From assembly GCA_947069175.1 (NCBI GenBank), contig CAMTDV010000013.1, positions 29,949,857 to 30,013,856 of the forward strand: 64,000 nucleotides of DNA, in the 5' to 3' direction. The stretch is from Scalesia atractyloides. Lineage: Eukaryota > Streptophyta > Magnoliopsida > Asterales > Asteraceae. Positions 55,120-64,000 of the stretch are shown here, one piece after another. The notes beneath the pieces are model-generated. The model searched no databases, was not told where the DNA came from, and was given only the letters and a program-made list of their open reading frames with translations. How positions within the stretch are numbered: position 1 is the stretch's first letter; each line of letters starts with the position of its first letter. Made by a program: the position numbers and the translations under genes.

Positions 55120-55179
55120 CCCAAGGAAAATCAAGCTCGCGGGAGAGCTTTTGTGATTGGAGCAAGGGATGCGCCCGAG

Positions 55180-56165
55180 ACCCTAACGTAGTCACTGGTA
55201 CGTTTCCTATCAACAATCATTTCGCATCCATATTATTTGATTCTGGTGCCGATTTTATCTTTATTTCTATGGAATTTAAAAATATACTTGCCATAGAATC
55301 AAGTAAGTTAGATGTTCCCTATTCTATAGAATTGGCAAACGGTAAATTAGTTGAGACGAGGGAAATCAATAAAGGATGTTCATTGGAACTTGGCTAACGA
55401 AAGTTCAATATCGATCTCTTACCCATTCAGTTGGGTAGTTTCGACGTAGTAATCAGAATGGATTGGCTATTCGATAATCGAGCAGAAGTCTTGTGCAATG
55501 AGAAGATTATTCGCATACCGCTACAATATGAGGAGACCATTGTTATCCATTGAAAGTAGCGCGACACACCCTTGAGAATTATTAATTGCATGAAAGCCCA
55601 AAAGTGCTTATGGAAAGGTTGCATAGCCTTCCTAGCACACGTGGTTAACAAGAAGGCCGAGGAGCCTAAGCTTGAAGATATTCCTGTTGTAAAGGAATTC
55701 CCTGAAGTCTTTCCGGAGGATTTTCCAGGACTACCACCACAACGACAAGTCGAGTTTCACATCAACTTGGTGTCGAGAGCTGCACCCGTAGCCAAGTCTC
55801 CATATCGTCTAGCACCTTCAGAGATGCAAGAGTTATCCACACAACTTCAAGAGTTGTTGGATAAGGGATTGATTCGACCAAGTTTTTCGCTTTGGGGAGC
55901 TCCAGTTTTATTTGTGAAGAAAATTGAAGGAACGTTCAGAATGTGCATAGATTATCGAGAGTTGGATAAGCTCAGTATCAAGAATTGATACCCACTACCT
56001 AGGATTGATGACTTGTTCGACAAACTGCAAGGATCGAGTTTCTACTCCAAGATAGACTTAAGGTTTGGATATCACTAGTTGCGGATACAAGAAGAAAGCA
56101 TACCAAAGACGGCTTTTAGGACTCGTTATGGTCATTATGAGTTTCTTGTTATGCCTTTTGGCTTA
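55180..56165 (+). pseudogene. Element D protease and first half of RT
   Basis: Protease: NVVTGTFPINNHFAS and FDSGADFIFIS (catalytic D-S-G, about 55237-55245). A stop at 55396 and a shift follow. The long piece 55572-55988 has IPVVKEFPEVFPEDFPGLPP, SPYRLAPSEMQELSTQLQEL and FRMCIDYRELDKLSIKN, then a stop where Arg is expected (55986). RT continues with YPLPRIDDLFDKLQG, FYSKIDLRFGYH and FLVMPFGLT up to a rearrangement at 56165. Confidence 0.84.
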
Positions 56166-57005
56166 ACAATTCATGATAGTATTTATTGATGATATATTAA
56201 TATTTTCTCGTTATGGTCATTCCGCGTGCAAGCCGTATCTAGACAAATTCGTGATAGTATTTATTGATGATATATTAATATATTCACGGTCAAAGAACAA
56301 GCACGAGCAACATTTGAGAACCATTTGGAGCTACTAAAGAAAGAGAAACTTTACGCAAAGTTTTCTAAGTGCGAATTTTGGAATCGTGAAGTACAATTTC
56401 TCGGGCATTAGTGAACGAGAGAGGCATTCATGTAGACCCATCGAAGATTGAAGCAATTAAGAATTGGGAAGCACCCAAGACACCTACTGAGGTTCGACAA
56501 TTTTTGGTTTATCTGATATTATCGGAGATTTATTGAGAACTTTTCCAAAGTTGCTCAACCGCTAACCTCACTCACGCAAAAGGACAAAAATTTCGATTGG
56601 GGAGAAAAACAAGAAGAAGCATTTCAACTTCTAAAGGATAAACTATGTGATGCGCCGATTCTATCACTCCCTGACGGTACCGATGACTTCGTGGTATACT
56701 GTGATGCTTCGCATCAAGGTTTGGGTTGCATGCTTATGCAACGGGAAAAGTCGTTGTGTACCGTCACGCCAACTAAAGGTGCATGAGAAGAACTACACCA
56801 TGCAGACCTGGAGTTAGACGTAGTGGTATTCCTTTGAACATTTGGCGACATTATCTATACAGTACACAATGTACTATATTCACGGATCACAAAAGTCTTC
56901 AACATATATTTAATCAGAAAGAATTAAATATCCGTCAACAACGTTGGATCGAGTTTGAACGACTATGATTGCGAGATCAAGTACCATCCGGGCAAGGCAA
57001 ACCTT
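56165..57005 (+). pseudogene. Element D RT palm (duplicated catalytic block) and RNase H
   Basis: The catalytic block VFIDDILI occurs twice, FIDD at 56182-56193 and at 56260-56271, within duplicated stretches of about 38 bp. The normal residues between MPFGLT and the palm are missing. RT continues with LYAKFSKCEFWN (about 56350) and IHVDPSKIEAIKNWEAP (about 56425). RNase H shows YCDASHQGLGCML, FTDHKSLQHIFNQKELN and NLVADALNRKK, with the final Asp kept. Multiple shifts are present. Confidence 0.82.
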
Positions 57006-57707
57006 GTAGCGGATGCCTTGAACCGCAAGAAACGAGTTAAAACCTTAAGGGTTTTGAGCACTAGAAATGACAATTCAAATGAACCTTAACACTCAGATTC
57101 ATGAGGCGCAAGTAGAAGCACTCAAGGAGGAACATATTCAAGCGAATTTCTCCGAGGCATAGAGAATTAATTAGTGTCAAAGGAAGATGGAACTTTATAT
57201 CTTATGGGACGAATTGGGTTCCACTTTTTGGCAGTCTTCGGGAAGTAGTGTTGGATGAAGCACACAGTCTAAGTACTCAATCCATCCGGGATCGGATAAA
57301 ATGTACCAAGACTTGAAGGAATATTATTGGTGGCATAACCTCAAAGTGACATCGCAACTTCCGTCGGAAAGGGGCTTAACCTACGCAAAGGTTAAGGCCG
57401 AGTATCAAAAATAGATTCCTATGTGGAAATGGGAGCAAATATCCATGGACTTTATTACAAAGTTACCCAGGAACTAGAGAGGTCACGACATGATTTGGGT
57501 AATAGAATATAGATTGACCATGTCCGCACATTTTCTTCCAATCCGCACAGAGAAGTTTAGTTGAACTAGGAGAAGTCGTATCAGATTAGTAAAAGTTCGT
57601 TGGAACTCACGAAACGGCCGTGTATACTTGGAACGTGAAGACCAAATGAAAGCCAAATACCCTCACATGTTTGAGAAGACTCCTGCAATGGATGACTCAG
57701 CTTGAAT
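57006..57707 (+). pseudogene. Element D integrase remnant and chromodomain-like tail
   Basis: The zinc region is partial (DKMYQDLKEYYWW, AKVKAEYQK). The first core Asp is readable in MDFITKLP (about 57448). After SAHFLPIRTEKF (about 57520-57555) the frame jumps directly to RIRLVKVRWNSRNG and YLEREDQMKAKYPHMF, which correspond to the tail of E. The second Asp, the Glu and the whole C-terminal domain are deleted. The frame ends at about 57705. The enzyme cannot be active. Confidence 0.82.
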
Positions 57708-57727
57708 TTCGGGAAGAAAATCTTTTT

Positions 57728-57739
57728 AACAGGGGAGTA
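57728..57739 (+). other. Polypurine tract of element D
   Basis: The purine-rich AACAGGGGAGTA lies directly before the 3' LTR start TGTAACAACTG. Confidence 0.65.
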
Positions 57740-60071
57740 TGTAACAACTGCCACTTTCAGGTAATTTCTGTACATTTAAACAGTCATTTATATTATACAA
57801 TTATGTGTTGAACATTTGAACTGCATGAATTACATGGCATACACCTAGAAAACTCACTGAGTACATTACATGATGCATCATATTATTCATTTTAGTGGTT
57901 ACAATTCAAAAACAATTTAAAACAATGCATCAGAACAACTAGTAGACTAGCTGTGTCAGCACAGCTTCAGTAATCAGCTAAACAACAGATTTAGGACTTA
58001 GATGGGAGTCCAACATAAACTGTATATTACATGCACTAAAAATTGTCCAGAAAACACACTAAGTGACAATCAACACAATTCAGCATAATTCAGCAAAATT
58101 CAGCATCCACTAACTTGTGGAATATTCCAAATAGTATTAAACATCATAGACTACCTTAAAAAGATGTTTGAAAATATCAATTTGGCACAAAAACATATCA
58201 TATTATACAAGTCTTGAAAGTTAATGTTTTAAATAACCGACAACGAAATGAACACCCGGACACAACCAGACACATCATATGAACTAGTTAACAATATTTT
58301 AACTTCATACAATTAGTTAAGATTAATAAACACATTGTTTTACATAAGAATCCCTAAAATCCCTACAAGTTTCTTAAACCTCCGTTTAGGGACCTGATAA
58401 CGAATCTAGCACCCGTTAAGTAACCGAACACGAACTAGACATAATTTGTGTACAAGTTAATATTTTTTAAAATGTTAAGCTAGTATATGGCACTAGACAT
58501 CATAAAATACATCAAGAATCCCTAATACACATAACCCCCCAACTAAACCCCCCCCCCCAAATCCTAACAACCTAAAGAGATTTAGCCAAGTTAAAACTCA
58601 ACCAAACACCCCATGGCCGGTTTTTTGGGCCCCCTTTGACCTCCCATATTTTGTCCCCCATGCTCCAACATGTGGACGTTAGTTGATAATGCATGTAGGG
58701 TTTGGTGTTGAAAGTTATGCATAAAGGAAAATCATCACAACACTTTGCCTAACCTTATCACATCTACCAAGTTCGAACTCCAACCTTCTCCTTCCTTCAT
58801 CCATACCCAGGCCACAATCACCACCACTTAGCCTTCATTTTCCTTCCATTTTCAAGTAATTCCAAGATATCCAAGGGTGTCTCAAGGTTAATAAAGAAGG
58901 TGTCAAGTCTTGGAAGTTCAAGGACCTCTTCGAGTAGCTATTAATCACCTATTTTTCTTCATCTTCATCTTCTTGTTCCTGTCTGTTGCTTCCCTAGCCC
59001 TGTGCTAGTAGTAAGTTCCCTTGAAAACTAATTTTCATTTGTTATAGTATATGTAACTTGTGTACAATATAATATCTATAGATTCATACAAAACAAAGAT
59101 GAAGAACACTTCAAACCAAGCTAAAAATTATAAGAAACAAGTTTCTTTATGTTGTGCTATGGAAGTTGTTAGTTGGTAGTTTGAGCTAGTGGTAATGAAC
59201 ATCATATGTGGACTTGTTAGATGATGATTAAAAACATAATCTAACAAGTGAACACAAAGATCTTGAAAGATTCATGTTGAGCATGTTAATAAAAATGGAT
59301 GAACATAAAAGTTGAAGTTGTTAAAGTGTATGATTTTTTTACATACAAATTATGGGCTAATTGAAAAATGATGAACATAAGTTCATAAATTGTTTTCTAA
59401 AAAGTTGGAAAAATTGGAAGATAAAGTATGATTTTAAAACAAATAGACATATTTAAAAATCATACTAAACCCCTACATGTTCATGAGTTCATCATGTTAC
59501 ACTATAGTATAAATTTCTTATGGTTTTAACATTGAAAATGTTGTGGGAAATTGGCGATGAATTTAAAAGAAAATGATATGTTTTTATAACATGGAAAAGG
59601 CCATATTTTATGGGAAACTATGGCAAAAGTTTAATAAAAATTAAACACTTAGAAAAATATATTTTAACAAAATTCTTACGAGTAAACTTGTTTAAAAGTA
59701 ATAAATATAAAAATCCTCATATTTTTGTACAAAATATAAATCAAAGAAGTTGTGATTTTTCTAAAAATAAAGATGGATATAAAATATAAATAATTTAGTG
59801 ATGATAAAAATTAGGTGCTATGTGTATATTATTTGTATTGGTTATATATAAAATTAGGGACTTGAAAGTATACATATAAACAAATACAATAAAAATTGGC
59901 TAACAAAGAACTACAAGGAATATATATATATATATATATATTATAATTATCATTATCGCCCTTTGGACACTAATATGGACAAATCGAACATTTAGACTAT
60001 ATAAAGATTTTAGACTTAAAATATATAATATATCAAAGCTTGGTAAACATTACTTTCAAAACCAAAAAGTG

Positions 60072-60117
<46 letters not shown>

Positions 60118-60926
60118 AGTATATAATATATATCATAAATTGTCGATATTAAAACGTATTATTCTTGAAGTGTATAAAAATATATATTTCATAAACATCT
60201 TAAAAATAAATTGTTTTTGTGGAAACTAAAAATATGTATTTTCTAGAACTAATCTTAAAAATATATTATTTTTAAGATGCATACACTTACCAAGCATAAG
60301 ATACATATATTAATTTGGACATATCTTAAAATTATATATATTTTAAGAATGCACAAGATTGTGGGTAATGAATACAAGAATGTACGTATTCCTATGCGTA
60401 CAAATACATGTCAACATATAGCACTAACATTTGGTGAAAATACCATTATACAATTATTATAAATAACCATGATAATATAAATTCAAATATACCAACACTC
60501 ATAATACAAGTATACCCATACTTGGGAAGATACACATGTATAATACTTAACAATTGCTACACTTGGTCATGTATACTATGCACATGAAATATTATATATC
60601 AATACATGTTAAAAATAGATTATTTTTAACAAACCATCATAATTACAAATGATATATAAAATGGTGCATACAAATAATACAAGTTAAAATGTAATATTTT
60701 AGCTAATACATTGGACTTGGAATTATATATAATCAAGATGAATTATATATGAAACATATCTCACGTTGGCATCGTCGAGGCAAACGGGTGGAACCCGATT
60801 ATGAGAAGTCATGAAACACATACATCTTACTCGTGTGAGGCACGGTGACAAGAGCGCTAGGTACGTACATGCAACACATGAGATGCAAGGATATATAGAT
60901 ATATATGCATATATATTATATATGTA

Positions 60927-60965
<39 letters not shown>

Positions 60966-61974
60966 ACGAAATATATATATTGACATCATACATCGAAAAT
61001 ACATCTCAACGGAACATAAATCTTAACAAGTCTGAATAAATACTTAAGACAAGAAACATGAACATGAATCGTTACAATGACCAAAGTGTCTAACAAAACC
61101 TAACACGTTTGTAGGTTGTAATACAAACAAAGGGAACACACATGAGATAAACAGAGTTCACAAAATGCAATCCAGTGAGTTCATTTCCCCCTTTTCATCT
61201 TAATGTTTTATTGTTTTACAACTATCGGGGGGAAATACATGATCAATGGTATGATAAGCTAGGGAATGAAACAACTTAGATCATGTGTGAATAGGGTGGA
61301 ACTTAAGCACTATAAATGTTGTTTAAGACCACGGTATAAAGGTTGGATCTAGCGGGTGTTGGCGAGCCCCACTCTTGGTCATGGACCCACAAGAAGAGTA
61401 CATTTGTCGTCCTAATCAAGGTTAATCAACGAAAATCATCTAGGTTTGATGCTTCCTATGTCGTCACACATATTAATGTCCTTGCAAAACATTAATGATC
61501 AACGATTTCATTGACGCTTTACATACCGGATTTTGATATAGATACATCATACATTTTATGGATTCACATATACAGTTAAAACACATGAACTCGCCAACTT
61601 TTCTTGATTTTTCAACTTAACATGTATTTCAGGAAATTAGTGGACCAATGCGGGGAATTTCAGTCAAGGAAAGCAAGTGTCAAGTCTCCATGACAACTTT
61701 TGAAGGGTTTGCCCATTATATACTACCTCCTTGCGGTGATATAAGGGTCAAAGCCTTATCATTTTAAAACATGCATTTTGGATGTAACACTTTGACAACT
61801 TATTTTCATTTCATGATTTGTTAACAATATACTCAACTTATCTTGCGTTTTGAAACAATATTGGCAATGGCATTTATAGCTTGTTTTTATTCATTTCGTA
61901 TGTTCACTTATGTTGTATGCAATGAGAATCAATCAGATCACACTGCGCGCTTCCGCCTATGAACGCGTGTGACA
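57740..61974 (+). repeat. 3' LTR of element D with about 3.4 kb absent from the 5' LTR
   Basis: The outer parts (57740-57930 and 61390-61974) match the 5' LTR. The middle (about 57931-61389) is AT-rich and non-coding. I see no terminal inverted repeat, no clear duplication at its edges, and no coding motif. It includes (TA)n runs at 59921-59940, 60074-60115 and 60931-60962. A long original LTR with a deletion in the 5' copy fits better than an insertion here. Confidence 0.75.
60074..60115. repeat. (AT)n microsatellite
   Basis: An uninterrupted AT dinucleotide run of about 40 bp. Shorter runs lie at 59921-59940 and 60931-60962. Confidence 0.95.
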
Positions 61975-63030
61975 ACTTCTTAATGATGGAAGCTCATTAA
62001 TCCCGATTTACATTCATCCTGGCACTAACAAGATGTACCACAATCTTCGTACTCATACTGGTGTCCTGGCATGAAGAAAGATATCACTCTTTATGTCTCC
62101 AAATGCCTTACTTGCTCCAAGGTAAAAGCTGAACATAAACGCCCCTCTGGCTTGCTCGAACAACTGGAATCCCTGTCTGGAAATGGGAGAGTATTGCTAT
62201 GGATTTTATTACCAAACTTCCTCGCACACCTTAGGGTCACGATAGCATCTGGGTAATCATTGACCGTTTGACCAAATCCGCTAATTTCCTCCCCATTTGT
62301 GAAGACTACAAAGTCGTGAAATTGGCTCGTATCTACATGGATGAAATCATTTGTCGTCATGATATCCCCATTGACATCATTTCTGATAGTGATGGTCGTT
62401 TCACTTCGCATCTTTGGCAAACTTTTCAGAAAGCCCTTGGCACACATCTTAACCTTAGTACCGTTTCCACACTCAATCCAACGGTCAAACCGAGCGCATG
62501 CGTAATCGAATTTGTGGCAACAGGTATTCTCACTTACCTTTGGTAGAGTTCTCGTATAATGATAGTTATCACGCTAGTATTCAAATGTCACCGTTTGAAG
62601 CTTTGTCTGGTCTAAGGTTCCGATCTCCTATCTATTGGCACGAGATTGGAGAAACTCAAATCACTAGTCCCGAACTTATACAAGAGACAACAGATAAAAT
62701 CCTGCAAATACGTGATAATCTGCTCAAGGCTAGGATTCGATAAAAGAGCTACAACGATAAGAGAGGTAAACCTTTGGAATTCAAAGTGGTGATCATGTAC
62801 TTCTCAAGATATCCCCTTGGAAGGGTGTAGTTCGATTTGGTAAGAAAGGCAAACTCGATCCTCGCTACGTAGGTCCTTTTAAGAGTCTCGAAAGGATTGG
62901 CAAGGTAGCATATCAACTGACCTACCTCAAGAACTCAACAAAATCCTTTTAAGAGTCTCAAAAGGATTGGCAAGGTAGCATGTCGACTGGACCTACCTCA
63001 AGAACTCAACAACGTCCATCCAATTTTTCA
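61975..63030 (+). pseudogene. pol: Element B integrase, second part, truncated
   Basis: This resumes the frame cut by element D. The zinc-region end is MKKDITLYVSKCLTCSKVKA (62071-62130). The core has MDFIT (about 62198) and DIISDSDGRFTSHLW (62368-62412). The block that should carry the Glu is deleted: HLNLSTV leads to PSACVIEF without the GQSER motif. Then come SYNDSYHASIQMSPFEAL and SPELIQETTDKI (62498-62743). A 70-bp tandem duplication at 62875-63014 disrupts the C-terminal domain. The sequence stops at FHV, about 63030. Confidence 0.84.
62875..63014 (+). repeat. 70-bp tandem duplication in the B integrase tail
   Basis: Two copies start at 62875 and 62945 with CCTTTTAAGAGTCTC and differ at a few positions. 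They cover the GPY-like part of the integrase. Confidence 0.9.
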
Positions 63031-64000
63031 CGTTTACGCCTCTTGTAGCATAGCTCTTCTGCCTATCACGGGCAGCTTTTAGATGATCAGGATTTGCACA
63101 ATCTTTTCTGTGGTTTCAGGACAATCTCTGGTCTTGATAGTTGGGCTTCCCCAACTTCTGCCCAACACACGGGCGTTCGACACCTTCTCCCATACAAGGC
63201 CTCATAAGGAGCAGCCTTGATGCTCGTATGATAACTATTATTGTAGGAGAATTCTATTAGGGGTAAGTGGTCATCCCAACTTCCACCTAAATCAATCACA
63301 CATGCCCTAAGCATGTCTTCCAATGTTTGAATAGTACCTCACTCTGTCCATCCATCTGCGGGTGGTAAGCCATACTAAAGTTTAATCTTGTGCCCAAATA
63401 TTGTTGGAAACTTTTCCAAAAATGAGAAGTATATCTAGAATCTCTATCAGATACAATAGATACCGGCACACTGTGTAGGGACACAATCTTGTCCACATAC
63501 AACTTAGCCAATTTGTCTGAATTATACGTTTCCTTAATTAGCAAGAAATGCGCTGATTTAGTCAGCCTATCCACAATGACCCAAATCGTATCATTACCAC
63601 GTTTGGTCTTAGGTAACTTGGTAATCAAGTCCATTGTTACCATAACCCATTTCCATGTGGGAATTTCTAGCTTGTTGTAGAAGTCCTGACGGTTTCTGAT
63701 GTTCGGCCTTAACTTGCGAAATGTCAGACACTTAGCTACATAGGTGGCTATGGAATTATTCAAACCCATCCACCAAAAATTCTTCTTCAGATCCTGATAC
63801 ATCTTGTCACCTTCTGGGTGAACAGAGTATCTTGTATTAAGCGTTTCTTGGAGGATTAGATCTCTAAGTCTCCAAAGATTGGAACCCAGATTCTTTCATT
63901 AAATCTAAGGATTCCATCCTTTCCAGGCGCTAACTGATCCACAGTTCTGCCGAATCCCTCATTAGGGATATTAGCCTCTAATAGGGCTTGCTTTTGCGCA
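63031..64000 (-). mobile_element. Element G, Gypsy integrase fragment (minus strand), running off the right edge
   Basis: On the minus strand the piece 63296-63802 has MYQDLKKNFWWMGL, WKWVMVTMDLITKLPKT (first Asp), SIVSDRDSRYTSHFW (second Asp) and YHPQMDGQSE (Glu). The piece 63087-63323 continues MEDMLRACVIDLGG and SYNNSYHTSIKAAPYEALYG after a one-base shift. The zinc region reads KCLTF where the family has CLTC, so one Cys is lost. Bases 63803-64000 encode the degraded region upstream of the zinc domain. The element is cut at its integrase tail, where it meets B. Confidence 0.84.

Larger units (their letters stand above)
51178..61974 (+). mobile_element. Element D, chromovirus-like Ty3/Gypsy element (plus strand) inside the integrase of B
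   Basis: A 774-bp 5' LTR and a 4235-bp 3' LTR share both ends (TGTAACAACTG-like start, GTGTGACA end). The first is shorter because about 3.4 kb present in the 3' copy is missing. Inside are a Met-type primer site, an acidic accessory ORF, gag with a candidate intron, three Cys/His clusters, protease, a damaged RT, RNase H, an integrase lacking most of its core, and a chromodomain-like tail. The integrase frame of B resumes at 61975. A clean target duplication is not visible. Confidence 0.85.
2185..63030 (+). mobile_element. Element B, outermost chromovirus-like Ty3/Gypsy element (plus strand), split by A, C and D
   Basis: The order is 5' LTR (2185-2382 plus 13233-14949), Met-type primer site, leader, gag, zinc knuckle, protease, RT, RNase H and integrase. 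The body lies at 14950-17948, 49754-51177 and 61975-63030. Three insertions (A in the LTR, C in the protease-RT linker, D in the integrase) split it. The 3' end and 3' LTR are absent, because the integrase tail stops at a breakpoint with element G. Many frameshifts, an altered protease active site and a lost integrase Glu mark it as the oldest layer. Confidence 0.83.

Noticed and set aside
59880..60970. Centromeric or satellite DNA
   Set aside because: Only AT dinucleotide runs and AT-rich sequence. No monomer-length tandem repeat is visible.
57931..61389. Independent transposon inserted in the 3' LTR of D
   Set aside because: I see no terminal repeats, no target duplication and no coding content. 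A deletion in the 5' LTR explains the length difference more simply, although this is not proven.

Overview
The window is plant nuclear DNA made almost entirely of nested LTR retrotransposons. I see no host gene. The element types (Copia, chromovirus-like Ty3/Gypsy with a chromodomain-like tail, and Athila-type Ty3/Gypsy with a tRNA-Asp primer site) are those of flowering plants. Two accessory reading frames, an acidic ORF upstream of gag in element D and the env-like ORF of element C, look to me like forms common in Asteraceae. That family assignment is recollection-based and only moderately confident. 

Layout, from the oldest layer inward. Element B is a plus-strand chromovirus-like Gypsy element. 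Its 5' LTR starts at 2185, its primer site is at 14953, and its body is split over 16089-17948, 49754-51177 and 61975-63030. A second LTR of the same family (LTR-1, 252-2182) lies directly upstream in tandem. Copia element A (2383-13232) sits inside the 5' LTR of B and itself carries a solo LTR (9813-11184, duplication ATAAC). Athila-like element C (17954-49748, duplication ACTAC) splits the protease-RT linker of B. Gypsy element D (51178-61974) splits the integrase of B. Two related minus-strand Gypsy elements, E (26317-37090, duplication ACTTT) and F (37250-45508, duplication ATAAGC), lie 159 bp apart inside C, between its pol and its env-like ORF. At about 63030 the integrase tail of B meets the integrase of another minus-strand element, G, which runs off the right edge. 

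State of the genes. E is the best preserved: protease, integrase DDE residues and chromodomain-like tail are present, with a few single-base frameshifts and one changed RNase H residue. F keeps gag, leader and primer site but lacks protease, RT and integrase, so it looks non-autonomous and possibly served by an E-like partner. A, B, C and D are all multiply broken. 

Most unusual signals: four tRNA-like modules in each LTR of E, one of them antisense with A box, B box and a T-run; short GC-rich inverted-repeat clusters in several unrelated LTRs, which in the B family sit just upstream of the TATA box; a candidate 89-bp GT-AG intron inside gag of D; a duplicated RT catalytic block in D; and a leader conserved between E and F although their pol content differs completely.
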